In this document: positions 1-15,059 of the stretch, one piece after another
Numbering within the stretch: position 1 is the first letter of the stretch
Layout: the number at the start of each line of letters is the position of its first letter
Source of the DNA: Epiperipatus broadwayi
Lineage: Eukaryota > Onychophora > Udeonychophora > Euonychophora > Peripatidae
Assembly (NCBI GenBank): GCA_028023455.1
Contig: JAQFVV010012396.1
Span: 23,122,750 to 23,186,749 of the forward strand
Length of the DNA stretch: 64,000 bases
Direction of reading: 5' to 3'
Translations under genes and position numbers: made by a program
Notes under the pieces: model-generated
Seen by the model: the letters and a program-made list of their open reading frames with translations, nothing else
Databases searched by the model: none
Told to the model about the DNA's origin: nothing

Positions 1-1567
1 TCCGAGAATAGAGGTTTCTCATCTCTTAAAATAATATATAATAGTAATATTGATTGATAACTTTTTTGTCATTAGTAGGTTTATTAGCTTGTAAGATTAC
101 AGTAGTTTATATATATTTGTGTGTATTAGTATTAGTTTCTGTACTAATGATGGTTTTAATAGTTTTACCAACATCTTGTCTTGAGATCTAATATTTTTTT
201 AAAACTCTTGAACATTGTTAAGTGATGCTGATTTTTTTCCTGATTTAAGATTTTAAAGATTAGATTCAGATTTGCCAACATTTAGAGGTTTTATTGATTG
301 ATGATTAGATGAAATTTATAAAAATAGTCTCACCATTTAGTGTTTAAAAACCTAACATATAAAGGAGACACTCGCATTAAAAGCGTTAGTAATAGTTTAT
401 ATAAAGCTGCTGCTTCTCTCACAAAGTATGTGAAAAAGTGATCTAGTAAGTTAACTAAATCTCATATCGTTTGATTTTTCAATGACATTTTTCATCTTTC
501 TGTTCTATTATCATCCAGAGATTTTATATGTTTAGCACCAAATTTTATATTTTTGATAGATATTTTTAAAGAATTGTTTTGTAATCTGTATTGAATTGCT
601 TTTCAGCTTTGAAAAGGATATATTCTTCTTCCACTGTTGTTATGAGTTTGTTAAATATAAAATAGAAGATGATGCGATTCTATTAATGTTGCACTCAAAA
701 TATCCAGAATATTGACAGCAATTATTTTTTTTAAAAAATTAATTTTATCATAAGACTAGTTTTAATAGATGGAATATGGATTTCATAGAGTTAAGACTTA
801 AGTTATGATTTTAAAAAGCTATAATTTTAATATATTACAAATAAAGGTGAATTATTTTGTTAAAAAACATAAAGCTGAAGTTGTTTTTCTTTCTCATCTA
901 TTGTTTAATATTTTCTTTTATTAGTATTATACAATACATGCATGTTGATTAAAACTACATTTTCTTAAATAGAATAGATGCCTTAATGAATATTCCAAAA
1001 GTTACCTTGTGAAATAAAATCTCTTAAAAGTTGAAAGTGTAGAAGATCTGCAAAAGAAGAGTTATAGCTAATTTGCACTAAGAAGGTTCAAACATTGTGT
1101 ACATAAATTTTACACACTTCAATAATAGGTGTTATATTATGCGAGCTATTTTAATAGAAGCTGATTGTTTTGAAAATAACATAACTATATCATATTTAGC
1201 ATGTAAATAAATTTAAAATCAGGGGTTTTAAAATATGTATGTATTATTTGAAGACTTGATGTTTCATTAGATATAAGTTCATTAGTGTTACATTACCAAA
1301 TAATTTAAAGGGCTTCCCATTAATGAATTTTATGCTACCAAGATTGAAGTAATTTTTTTGAATCCCAATTAAAAAAGAGATTGAACTGTAGAAGTTATAT
1401 CTGACACTTGAACTATTTCATGATTTTCAACATTGTCTTTGGTGTAAATTTTCCTTGTAAAATCACTGGCTTTCATGTTAAAAATATTGTTAGGAATATT
1501 TATAATTCATTACCTTTAACTAAAATTCCACCAAGATGTAATCATAAAAGTTATACAATCTAAACAC
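1..1567. other. A+T-rich DNA, no gene seen
   Basis: No open frame of useful length, no recognisable protein motif and no clear repeat was found on either strand. The sequence is uniformly A+T-rich with short poly-A and poly-T runs. Confidence 0.5.

Positions 1568-1647
<80 letters not shown>
1568..1647. repeat. (TA)n microsatellite
   Basis: About 80 bp of alternating TA with one ATTA interruption near the middle. It abuts the 5' end of the LTR that starts at 1648, so the upstream target-site duplication of that LTR cannot be read. Confidence 0.95.
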
Positions 1648-1650
<3 letters not shown>

Positions 1651-3418
1651 AGTAATATGCCTATTTCTAAATATGAATCAATGTATATTAAAAAATGTTT
1701 GTTTCATTAATTATTTTATTTTGTGTGAACTTGTTGCTTATTCATTTTTATTCATGGCATATAAACTAATTAATTATATTTTATCAAGAAATGTTTATTT
1801 TAAAAACATTCTCATTTAAAATAAATATTAGAAAAGAAAGACTTAATTATAATTTAAGAATTTAATCACTAATTTATTTTAAAACAATTGTGTGTGTGAA
1901 TGAATAAAAATTAGTAAATGATATATATATATTTAAAGATCCATTATACTAATTATAATATAAAAAATAATTTATATTTATATATTTTTTATTAATTACC
2001 AAAATAATTTTAAAACATGAACAATAGATATGTATATAGTTATTTCAAAGTTTATATAAAAGAATTACTAAACAGCATAATCTCCATATTCTAGAATTTC
2101 AAAAACTATATTAAACATAAAATAGATAAATATGAATAAATTAATAGACAATTAAAAAAATCACTGACTTGTCATTTGAATTAGCTACCATTCCCATCAT
2201 ATATATTTATATACATATAAGAATCATCATTAGTACCTGAACATCAGAATGCATTGCTAAAAAGATTTAGAAAAAAGGGATTGAATACCTGCCTGATATG
2301 ATCATTATCACATGCATTTAAAAAATTAGTCATCATCATTCTGCAAAAATCCACTTATAAATTGTAGTGATAAACTTTATCAAAATTATTATTTAAAAAA
2401 AATAGGAGAATCTTTAGGAGGAAACAAAGTTGATAATTGTTAAACCTTAATTCTGAAAAAAGAGTTGTTTACATCTCTGCAAACTGTCCAAGTTAGAACA
2501 TTCTAGAAGTCTGGGGCATCTTACTCAAAAACAAGAACTACTAACCCAGATTGAGAAAGAAACTCCCTAAAGCAAGTCTGATCTTCATTTGAGATAGGCC
2601 TCATTGATTACAAAGACTAAACAAAGAAATTTCTTACAAACTCTCAAAGAATGTTTTTTTTTTTTAAAAAAAATAATTAAATAATGGCTTAATATTTCTT
2701 ATTATATATATATTGTACATGCATTTTCTTTTATATTTCTAGAACCTTGAAGATCTTAATTACTTTTACAGTAATACAAATTTAACTATCTAATTTTATA
2801 AATTTATGTGCACATATATCCTCAATGATGAATGGAATGAATGAGTAGACAGTTAATGGATATAGTATTAAGCTTAGTTTATGGCAATAAGCCAAAAGAT
2901 CAACAGCTTCAAATATAATTTAATATTGGGAAAACTTAAAGAATCATTTTGTTTGCTCCAGACAATCTAAAACTTTATCTTTATAATATTAGTATAATGT
3001 AATATTTATTTGATTAATGTTTACAGCTTTTTTCATAAATACAACTTTCTTAAATACTTTAAGCTCTTAACGTTTATTTATATAATTTATTTATTTTATG
3101 TTAGTGATGTCAAATAACATATGAATAATTTTTCTTATTAATAAATTTGTATTTATCTAATTTATCAAAAATTCACTCACATGAAACCTTAGTCACATGT
3201 TTGATTTGATTTATTTTTATTGTAATTAATTTCTTGAGATTATTACTTATTGTTTTAATTTGAGTATATTTCAAGTTCAATGAAATTACTTTTTCATTTT
3301 AAATATATGCTAATATAGAGTCTTGCTTTCATCATTACACATAGTTATAGATAGTTACACATCATGGGATAAGCTAAAGTCCTTCCTCACCATCCCTCTC
3401 ATATTTCATATTGTTACA
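1648..3418 (+). mobile_element. Long terminal repeat, Ty3/Gypsy-type (copy 1)
   Basis: This 1.77 kb block is homologous along its whole length to 13115-14970. Both copies begin TGTAGTAATAT and end TTACA, giving the canonical TG...CA ends of an LTR. The boundaries come from where the two copies stop matching. Shared landmarks occur in the same order, for example the segment beginning CTTCAAATATAATTT near 2908 and 14348, and CACCATCCCTCTCATAT near 3389 and 14940. A primer-binding-site-like motif follows two bases downstream and a gag-like reading frame starts about 380 bp further on, so this is a 5' LTR. It is long for an animal Ty3/Gypsy LTR. Copy 1 lacks the short retroposon that splits copy 2. 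Confidence 0.8.
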
Positions 3419-3420
3419 AA

Positions 3421-3438
3421 TGGTGCCACCAACTAAGG
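3421..3438 (+). other. Primer-binding site candidate
   Basis: TGGTGCCACCAACTAAGG lies two bases after the LTR end TTACA. A leading TGG is complementary to the CCA 3' end of a tRNA, as expected for minus-strand priming. The tRNA was not identified. Confidence 0.6.
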
Positions 3439-3800
3439 GGTCCAATTAAGATAAAGTTTGGAAGTTTATTTATATAAAATACAGTTATGAACAAGTTTTC
3501 AAATGTGTCGCTTGAGAATAATTGCTAATGTAAATCAGTAGATTTATAAACATATGACTGATGTGGAAATTTTCAAAGTACATGGAAAGTATATATTGTA
3601 ATAAAATTTTCTTTTTTTCATCTTATTTAATATATTTATCTCTTCCACTTAAACAAAAAAAAGTAGTTAATAATGATATTACAGAATTTAAATAAACAAG
3701 ATTCTTTTGCATATTAATGCATATGATATTTTTTAAAGGCAGCAAAGAAAGAAAAAGTAGACCCAGACTATAACATTCAGTAAATATACTTATTAAGAAT

Positions 3801-5720
3801 ATGGATGAGTCCAGCATTGATAGACTAGAAATGATGAAGTTGTTTTAGATTATAATAAATACATTTGAGACTCTAGAAAATAAACTAGATATTAATGCTA
3901 AAAGTCTTGAAGCACTAGAAACTAAAATAAATGTTAATTCAAAAAATTTAGAAACCAAAATAGAAACAAACTCAGAAAATATAAAACTCTTCAATTTAGA
4001 ATTGATAGTGCGTTTAAAGAATCTAAAATCAAATTCCATGCAGTAAAGGCTGAATTAAAAAGTAACATGGAAAGATCAAAACATGAAATTAATAATAGGG
4101 TAGACAAAATAGAGAAAGGTAACTAGAATTTCAGAATAAATTCAAAGTTAGGTTCAACCACTTTCATCAAGAATTTTTAGAATTTAGTAGTGAATCAAAA
4201 TTTATAGGATTTAGAAAGACCCAGATTAAAACTGAAAATGGGCAAAGAAAATAGAAGCTGAATGCAAGAAATGGAAAGTTGGAGTCTCAAAATTTTCAGA
4301 AGCAACTACTAACAGTGCATAAAATTCTACATGATGAACTTACATATTTTATGTAAGAAATGGCAAACTTGCATCAAATGTTTAAATTTGAAGTTTGACA
4401 AGAAATGGAATTGATGAATCACAAACAAACAGAAGACATCATGAACAAGTTTGAAAAACAATATAAACGTGTCATCAACAAATTTAAATTCAACAATGCT
4501 AAACTGCAAAAGAATTTTTGACATCACTTGAAACATGTACTTATGCTACTCCTGAACAGATAGATGAAATTCAAATGGAGATTAAAAATTATAATATTGA
4601 AGATCGATCAGAAAACAAAAATAAAAAAATAAAAGACAAAATTAAGGATTTCCACAATACTGAAGGAGTTAGCAGTAGATAATTTCAGACAAGAATTATT
4701 AAAAGTTGATATTAATTTTGTTAAAATAAATGAAAAGTATTGGTTAGAACTTAATCAAAATATAGTAAGTATGAATGATCAGATTAAGAAATTGCAAGAA
4801 AGATTGGCAATTAGAAGTGAATATTGTTAAAAGATAACCTTAGAAAACCACAAAAATTTCAGGTGAAATGAAATTCAAATAATGATGTTAAATATAAAAC
4901 TATGAAAAATCAGTTTATAGAAAAAACAGAAGGGTTGAATATTAATACAAATTTTATAGGGCATAATTTAAATAAAAACATGCCAATATTTTACAAAAAT
5001 AATACAGAAAAGTTAGATGTAAATGAATATTGGAATTCAATAGATTCAAATATTTTTCATTTTATTTAGATTTAAATCTTTAGAGGTGCAATTAATGAAA
5101 ATCCATCAGGATACATGAGTAGATTAGAAGAGTTATTCAAAGTCAAAAATTAGATGAACAAGAATAATTAGCTACTACAACAAATCATTTATACTCTGCA
5201 GCAAAAGATTGGTGGAAATCTCTGTGGGACAATCCCATAACATATACAGATTCTAAAAGGGAAGTAATGTCTGAATTTTGGAATGAAGAAAAACAAGACT
5301 GGATACATTACCAAGTAATTCAGGAGAAATAAGTGTAATCTCACTTTTTCAGAAGACAAATGGCTAAATTAAAAATGCTCATGTCACCTATCACTGTCTG
5401 AAACATAAATTATATATGTTTTTAGGAGGAACTTGCCAAAATATATTGAACAAACACTCTTATTATCTAGTCAGTATAATATAAAAAACCATCAAGATTT
5501 TGAGAGTATTGGTAGTTAGAGACAGTTTGCCAGAAGAGGCTTAAAGGACCAGCACCAGAGTATTCAATTACATGGTATCTAACAGGAAGTTTTTAAAAAA
5601 CATTTTTTTTAAAATCCCAGAATACCAAAGAAATAAAAGTCATGACTTAGAAAGAAGGCTCATATTGTAGTAATAGAGATAATGAGGGAAGTATAACCCC
5701 AAAGCATTACAGGGAAATAT
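3801..5720 (+). pseudogene. Decayed Ty3/Gypsy gag with coiled-coil N-terminus
   Basis: A frame starting at the ATG at 3801 is recognisable across many stops and frame changes. The first 300 codons or so (3801-4900) are rich in E, K, N, L and I with heptad-like spacing, consistent with a long coiled coil. From about 5080 to 5440 the conceptual protein reads as a retrotransposon Gag capsid region: GYMSRLEELFK, then SAAKDWWKSLW, then MSEFWNEEKQDW. The WW-containing block followed by an FW-EEKQ block is typical of the Gag family (retrotrans_gag). It sits just downstream of LTR copy 1 and its primer-binding site, as expected. No protease or reverse transcriptase follows; the sequence runs into unrelated DNA and the (AAT)n array at 5928. 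Clearly non-functional. Confidence 0.7.
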
Positions 5721-5927
5721 TAATTGCATCATATATAAAGTTTATATTTTAAATAGTTAAACAGATTCATATAAATTGTATCTTACATCATATTTATTAT
5801 TTTTTTAGATGTCCAATGAGGATAAAAGTTATGTTTATGTTAATAAATTTTCTTGTTTTAAAGGTTCATAAGCACAAAGTAAAATTCTTGATTATGAGGA
5901 AAGATTAACTAATATATATATATATAA

Positions 5928-7714
<1,787 letters not shown>

Positions 7715-7771
<57 letters not shown>

Positions 7772-7788
7772 ATATATATATATATAAT
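7715..7788. repeat. (TA)n microsatellite
   Basis: Alternating TA with short interruptions (AAT near its start, ACC near 7769). Confidence 0.9.
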
Positions 7789-9454
7789 AGGTGATGGAAT
7801 ACCATAGATCATCCCAAAATAAGTGAAATATGAAATATTACATGTAAATATAATATAAAATATAATATTGAATATATAAAGTAAAGTAATGAGAATGATA
7901 TAAATAATGATTGACTATGAATAATTATAAAAAGAATGAGCATGAGATCACTCTGTGATATCACTCTCAGAGATCAGCACAGCTAATTATCTTAAGTATA
8001 AGTATAATTAACTATAAATCCACAACAATTATAAATAAGTATAAGTAATACTTATTCATCATCTTAAATGATTAACAATAAAATAAATCACCAATCTATC
8101 TGGTGAGTAAATTTGAAGTGGGGCTACTGAAGATAAGGCTAACTATTTAGTCTTTGCTTGCTTGAGGCAATTATTTAAACAACATGAATGCACAAACTTA
8201 AGTGCTAATCCATTAAAATATATAACCATAAAAATAATAATGCTGGGATATTAAAACATGCTGATGCTATGGCCACTTACTACCATTAATGTACTGGCCA
8301 ACTTTAAACTTAATTTCTAATAGAGACTAAACTAAAAATAAAATATGATGCATGCACTTTAAGAATATTCACTTTTTGCCAATTCAGGATTATTGTTAAC
8401 TGGATGCCCCATACTAATATCCATTCCTTAAATATTATAAACCATTATGCATAAATCTAGCTCAGAGAACACAAACTTTATATATGTTCTTGTGATCAAG
8501 AGATGATGCAGCATATAATATTCTAAATCATTAAAATTAAGTTTACTGGAATAATTTTAAAATGGATTGTAAGTTTATTAATAACAATAATAAAAAAATA
8601 ACTTTAAGGTCTGCAGAATATAACTATACCCATAAATTAGGTTTTCTGATTTTGATTAGTATACAAAAGAAATAATGTATCAAATTGTAATTTACAATAC
8701 ATGAAACACATATACATATCATCACAAAAATGTGTGGTATAATAATTTATTAACATATTTGAATTGCTACAAATAAATAAAAATTTTAAGTTATCACATT
8801 TGATATAAGTACGTCTTAGGAGGGTTACATAAAACATACATTTCATTGCACAGACATGCAATATAATAATTTATATCATATTTTAACTCATAACCTATAA
8901 ATGAATTTTCAATTTTTTATAATACATAATTACTGACTGATTTAACTTGTGTATGCATAGAAATGTATCTGCACACTGACATTTGTATCATGATATTTTA
9001 AATTATCCAAATAATAATATTAAAAACATATTTTCAGAATCAATTCTATGTTGAAAGTATATAAAAATCCATTCATTACTTTTAATAATAAAAGTTTTTT
9101 TCTTCTCTCTTTTTTTCTTAAAAAAGAAGTGATATCAATTCCTTGACAGTTTATAAGTTTCATTTATTTAACAGATTACTCTTAATTAATTAATTATAAA
9201 CATTTTTAAAAATACTCAAGCAATTTTTTTTTCTAATCTAAAAAAAAAATTATTTTTCTGTTTTTAAAAATAAAATCTATGAATCAATCATTTTATTTAA
9301 ACAAAATTTTACTGGTTTATTTTTTATATATTTAAATGTCATTTTCACTAAAGAAATTATTTAAATTTTTGTTTTTATTATATATAACACTACTTACCAG
9401 CTGTGCATCATGTATATGGGTGTTTGTGCTTCTTGCATACAGATCAATCAGCAT
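7789..9454. other. A+T-rich DNA, no gene seen
   Basis: Nothing recognisable. The short frames here lack motifs and are expected by chance at this composition. Confidence 0.45.
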
Positions 9455-9771
9455 ATGTATAAACTAATTCTTCTACCAGCTGAAGGATTCTATTGCTGAG
9501 CTGGTCTTTATGAGACTGGTTTATAGTCATCATTGGGAAAAGTATAATCAGGTAATAGTTGGACTGCAATGATTTCTCTTTGGTCTAGAATTATATAGAC
9601 TTCAGGATAGCAGATCACTTCACCCACATTAGGGTTATAGAATACTGGAAGCTGACCCTTTTCTTCCACATGTATCCAAATTCCATCATTGTGAACTAGA
9701 AGTCACTGCCAGATCCACTGTCCCTTGCTTTCAGCAATACCTTCATGGTAGATTTTCTATAACTCTGAAAA
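9455..9771 (-). pseudogene. Unidentified decayed coding fragment
   Basis: One minus-strand frame from 9771 down to about 9455 reads as protein-like sequence broken by a few stops. It includes HNDGIWIHVEEKGQ followed by LPVFYNPNVGEVICYPEVY and IIAVQLLPDYTFPNDDY. The composition (W, P, V, Y, D in a plausible mix) differs from the I/N/K-rich chance frames around it, and about 60 consecutive codons are open. I do not recognise the family; it may be an old transposon Gag/Pol fragment or a processed pseudogene. No introns, neighbours or promoter help. Confidence 0.35.
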
Positions 9772-9789
9772 CCAACTACAACTAATCTT

Positions 9790-12700
9790 TTTATCAACCT
9801 TTAAGTGTGGGGAAAATATATGAACTCTAAATGTTTTTTCTATCTTTATCAATCATTCAATACTTTTATCCTTTAAAAAGTAATTTTGGAATTATATCAG
9901 TCTGATTTGCAAACTTTACCCAAAAAAATTTCCAAACTAGGTAGTGGAATTTTTACAATTATCAGTAGATCTATTTTAGCATAAAATCAACTTGTTTTAA
10001 TTTCAAAATCAAAATTAAAAAAAAAAAAAACTTTACTTAGACTTTAATTAACTGTTTATTTTATAATAAAATTATATTTTAAATTCAAAATTACTTAATC
10101 CCTTATTATTCCACTTTACTTATAGAAAATATCTATCCCAAAAAATTGAGTGTGTTTATTTCTACTTTTCTTTTCAACTTTATATATGTATTGAAGCAGT
10201 CGGATCTGAGTTCGATCCTAGCTTCATGTTATTTACCCTAATACTAACCTTAAATTTCCGATGCAATGGGGCTTTATACGTTCAATCCACGCTAATCTCC
10301 ATAATGAATAACTTATTTCAAATGCGTAGCAAAATTAATTAGTTTAGTTTAAAATTGATCAATTCTCTAAATAAATTCATGATAAAATATTCATGAATTT
10401 ATATATATTAAATTGCGTGGATTGTGCGTATATATATTTGTAAATATTAAATATATATAATTGTTCGAAAGTTTCATTGCGTCGGGAATACTTGTTTTTT
10501 TCCACCTTTAAATAATTTGTAAAGTTTTGTGATTAAAAGCTACATTCCTTCCATAGGCTTTCAAATTCTCAAAAACAACAGTAAAGTTTTATTAATTAAA
10601 AAAGATAAGAATTCAATTTCTAATTAAAATCATTTCAGATTTTAAGAATTCATTTTCAATTAGAGAAGGAATTCAAGCTAATTAGTTTGAAAGCCTTATC
10701 GAGGGAATGTATTTGAAAACAACTAATTATAAAAAAACACATTGATAATAAAATGAGCGCTAGCCGGAGGCATCAGTGAACAGTATATATAGCCCTGAAA
10801 AGTCAGGAAAAAAAGGCTAGCTTTGTTGTAGAGTAGTGCAGTGAACTCTGTGCATATAAAAAATTAAATACATCATGATAGAGGGCTAGAACATCAGGAA
10901 TCTGGCTACGGTTCCTAAAGTCCCGAGAAATCTTCACTGGAGCTGTTGAACCTTTTCCGGATCGATCATTCTGCTAAAATTATGGAGGCTACTAAAATGC
11001 TGTTCCAATAATCAATCAATGGTGCCTACGTTTTTAACAACCTGGAGGTGTAACTTAAGGACCAGCACGGAAGGGGTAATATATGTTTCTATAATGGACG
11101 TTAAACTTTCTGGCCAGTTCGAACTTTATTTTACACTCCTCCTTATTAAGAGCTCTTTTATTCTTTAATGTAAAATCTTTGTAACACCTTTTATTTATAA
11201 AATGCTACTGTAAATCTATAGCGTAATTCTTTAAATCTCTAGTCTTTAAACTTTTTCTTTTCTTACCTGGCGGTTCGTTTAATATATATATATTAGTGTG
11301 CTTTATTAATGTCGTATTTAAAAATTATATGCCAATAATCTTTCGACTCGATGAGCTCCTTGATTCCATTTGCCTCACGCAAATAATATAACATTAATTT
11401 CAAATAGTAATTCTCGCCCATTAGAGCTAAATTTATAAGTTCTATTAATCATCGAGTCAAAGGAAAATATTACATGTTTACTATTTTTACATTTAGCTAA
11501 TAATAAATTATTAGCTCAATTTTTCACCTATGTCCCCAGCTCCTATCTAAGTTATAAGTATTTATATATATTCACATAATGTTAAATGATTTTCTTGTTC
11601 CACTAATATTTATTTATGCAAATATAATCTTAAATGTCTTTATTGCAAAAAGGGTCGATAAAGGGTTAAATGTATTTTAATTCCACTTTTGTTATTTTAT
11701 ATTAATATTCAGGAAGGGCACGATATTAGGGCATAATTAATATAGTTTATAAATGTTTTAAAATAGTTCGATAAAAGTTCGTTTGACTTTAATTAATTGG
11801 TCAAGTCATCACGTAGAGCATTCTACATGGGTTTTATTTTTCAACGATGACTATCAAGTCATCATCATCAAACGTTGCTGACGTAGGGCCATCTTCCGCT
11901 CCGTTAGGCTGGTCGGTGATCATATTCTCTTATTTAAATTTCTCAAGGAAGAAAGTACTTCCTTTCGTATTCATTAGTCAAAGGGCGTAAGACTTGTTGA
12001 TGCAAGCCGCCATAGGGCTTCGATCATCGACTAGCGATCATCTTTAAATTTGACTCTCTGCCTCGTAATTCGTCAAGCATCATTGCATTTTTGTTCCGGT
12101 AAAACCCGCTCCATGCTCGTAATCCATGATGAAGGGATTTAAATTAAAGTCGAACAAATTTTCAAATATATTTAGTTAAATCAGTTTTCAAATCAAGATT
12201 AAAGTTATGCCCTAAATTACGTATCTTGCTCTTCATGAGTAGATTTTCGAATGTGAAAATAAATATCACATTCTGTCATAATAAAATTAGAGCAATCATT
12301 TCCTTATTAATGAATACCTTTATCTGCCTTTATATTTCTCGTTGGGGGCATAGACATAGAATTCCATGTTGTGTAATACTTGTTGGCATATGATAAGGAC
12401 CGCCACTCTTATTATATTTATAAATTATTTTAAAGACTAGAGGTAACTAATGCAATCTATATTTTATTGAACAAAACAAATTATTATTATTATTAAATAT
12501 TTTCTAACATACTTGGTTTCTTAGTTCATCATTCTTTTTATAATTATTTAAATGTTAATACTCGCTGTCTGTGTTGGCAACCCGAACATACATATGATTC
12601 GATTTATAAAATTATTCAAAGTATATAAATTCTTAGATATTAGTGTTACTCAGGAGTCTCTAGTCCTCACCAACCGTTGAGCTAGTTCTTGGCGCATAGC

Positions 12701-13114
12701 ACTGTGCCGTCGATTTCTGCTATCTGAGCTGTTGAGTTGGGTTTGAATTCAGTTTTGGTTCAGCTGAGTTTGAATCCGATTTGATGTGCGGTGGTGGTGG
12801 GTTTCGACCGATACAATATATATATATATATATATATTGTCACATACTCTACTACATTGCTGTATGCCATGAAACCCATATGGTATATATATTTGAATAA
12901 TTGCTAACTTAGTTCTGAAAACAAAACCCATTCTCTAGTTAATAGAATTATGTAAAAAAGTACCCACTATTGAAAAGTTTTACTCAAAATAAAAAAGAAG
13001 GTAAATATAAAAAACAAATTTTAAAAATAAAACTCACGAGAGAAAAAACAGTAAGATAGGCAAAGTGCTCTAGTACATGTACATAAAACATTTTTTTTAC
13101 TAAATGAGAGGGTA
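9790..13114. other. Unclassified region with CpG-retaining stretches
   Basis: From about 10190 to 12930 the sequence is less A+T-rich and keeps CpGs but has no usable frame. Fragments worth naming: a tRNA B-box-like GAGTTCGATCC near 10209; a plus-strand TATATATAG at 10784-10792; a 14-bp inverted repeat, 11340-11354 against 11449-11462 with one extra base in the left arm; and (TA)n at about 12815-12837. The mix looks like old, unidentified mobile-element DNA. It lies between gag (3.8-5.7 kb) and the second LTR (13.1 kb) but shows no pol motifs. Confidence 0.35.
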
Positions 13115-14970
13115 TGTAGTAATATTCCCATTACTATGTACAAATCAATATATATATTTAAAAAAATGGTTATGTTTCATTAATTGTTTTATTTTGTATG
13201 AAATCATGTACTTGTTGCTTATTCATATTTATTCATAACATATAATAATTAATTATATTTTATCTAGAAATATTTATTGTAAAAATAACCACATTTAAAA
13301 TAAATGTCAGAAAAAAGCTTAATTATAATTTAAGAACTTAATCACTACATTATTTTAAAATAATTATATATATGAATGAATGAAAATTAGTAAATAAAAT
13401 GTGTATATTTAAAGATCCATTATATTAATTATAATATAAAATTAAATAATTTACATTTATATATTTTTATTAATCTACAAAAGAGTTCTAAAACACAAAC
13501 ATTAGCGTATTCCAAAATTTATATAAAAGAATTATTAAACAGCATAACCTCACATATTCTAGAATTTATATAATAATAACTATACTAGTCATAATATAGA
13601 TATACGTGAATAGATTAATAAAAAATTAAAAAAGTCACTGTCTTCCATTTGAATTAGATATTGTCAGCATCATACATATATATTGTTATTGGTATTCAAA
13701 CATCAGAATGCCTTGTTAAAAAGGTTTAGTACAAAAGGATCAAATACCTGCCCTTTTTAATGCCTGCCTGATAAAATCAATATTACACACATTTAGAAAA
13801 TTAATCATCATCATTCTGCATGAAACCACTTGTAAAATGTAGTGATAAACTTTATCTATAAAAATTATTATTCTTCAGGAGGAAAAAAAGTTCTTCATCT
13901 GGAAATAAACATTATATTATCATTATGCCTTAATTCTGAAAAAAATGTTCTTTATATCTCTATAAACAGTTCAAGTTATAACATTCTAAAAGATTGTGTC
14001 TCGAAAACAAGAACACCTAGCCAAGGTCAAGAAAATAACTATCTAAAGCATGGCTGATCTTCATTTGTGATAAGCCTCACTAATCACAAAGACTTTAATC
14101 AAAGAACTTTCTCACAAACTCTCAAAGAAAGCTTTTTTTAAAAAAGAAATAAGCAAACACTTAATATTTGATATTATGTACATATAGATATTATGCATGT
14201 ATTTCTTTTATATTTCTAGAACTTTACAATATAATTTTATATACTTATGTTCACATATATTCCAATTTTTAATGGAGAGAATGAGTAGTCAGTTAGCGGA
14301 TATATTATTAATCTTAGTTTATGGGAATAAAGCAAAGGATCAACAACTTCAAATATAATTTAATATTGGGGAGACTTCTGCAATTCTTTTGTTTGTTGCA
14401 GTCATTCTAAAACTTTGTTTTTATTCTTCAGAATATTAATATAGTCTTATGTAGCGCTTATTTTTGTTTTCATATGTCATATCATCAGCTGGGAGGCGAA
14501 ACCAGAACCGCCTGCAACCAACTACTTGCTTGCAAGGCAGCTGTGATGACCTCTTGGCTAACAACGCTTGACATGTAGTGCTTATTTGAGGATGTTTATA
14601 GCTGTTTTCACAAAGACAGTTTTGCTAAGTATTTGAAGCTGTTAAAGTTCATTCGTTTAATTTATTTATTTTATGTTAGCGATATCAAAGAAAATATAAA
14701 TATTTTTTTCTTATTAATAAATTTGCATCATCTAATTTGTCAAAAATTTCACTCATTCACATGAAACCTTAGTCATATGTTTGATTTGATTTATTCTTAT
14801 TATAATTAATTCTCTGAGATTATCGATTATTATTATTATTTTAATTTTGAATACATTTTAAGGTCAATAAAATTACACTTTGATTTTCAATAAATGCTAG
14901 TGTGCAGTATTGACTTGAGGTGCATGCTAAATCCTTCCTCACCATCCCTCTCATATTCCATACTGTTACA
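13115..14970 (+). mobile_element. Long terminal repeat, Ty3/Gypsy-type (copy 2)
   Basis: Second copy of the LTR at 1648-3418, with the same TGTAGTAATAT start and TTACA end. It is 1.86 kb because a short retroposon (14464-14572) and its target duplication are inserted in it. Downstream a leader that weakly matches the one after copy 1 (TTTGGAA..TTTATTT) leads almost at once into an integrase remnant. This therefore looks like the 5' LTR of a second, internally deleted element and not the 3' LTR of the first. The primer-binding site is not preserved here. Confidence 0.75.
14464..14572 (-). mobile_element. Short tRNA-like retroposon, copy 1 (within LTR copy 2)
   Basis: A 109-bp insert, absent from the homologous position of LTR copy 1, is flanked by a 15-bp direct repeat: ATGTAGCGCTTATTT at 14449-14463 and ATGTAGTGCTTATTT at 14573-14587, one mismatch. 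On the minus strand it starts CAAGCGTTGTTAGCC and ends in an A-rich tail, so it inserted by target-primed reverse transcription. TAGCCAAGAGG near its 5' end fits the polymerase III A-box pattern and GGTTTCGCCTCCC resembles a B box with one extra base. Related copies lie at 48276-48382 and 58556-58678. Confidence 0.75.
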
Positions 14971-15059
14971 AATTAAATTGGAGAACCAATGCTGTAATTT
15001 GGAAAATTTATTTGTCATTGCCATTCCCTTATGGTTGATGATTCTATAGAGGAAAAATT

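Noticed and set aside
13842-14057. A 71-codon plus-strand frame
   Set aside because: It lies inside LTR copy 2, and the homologous stretch of LTR copy 1 is not conserved as protein.
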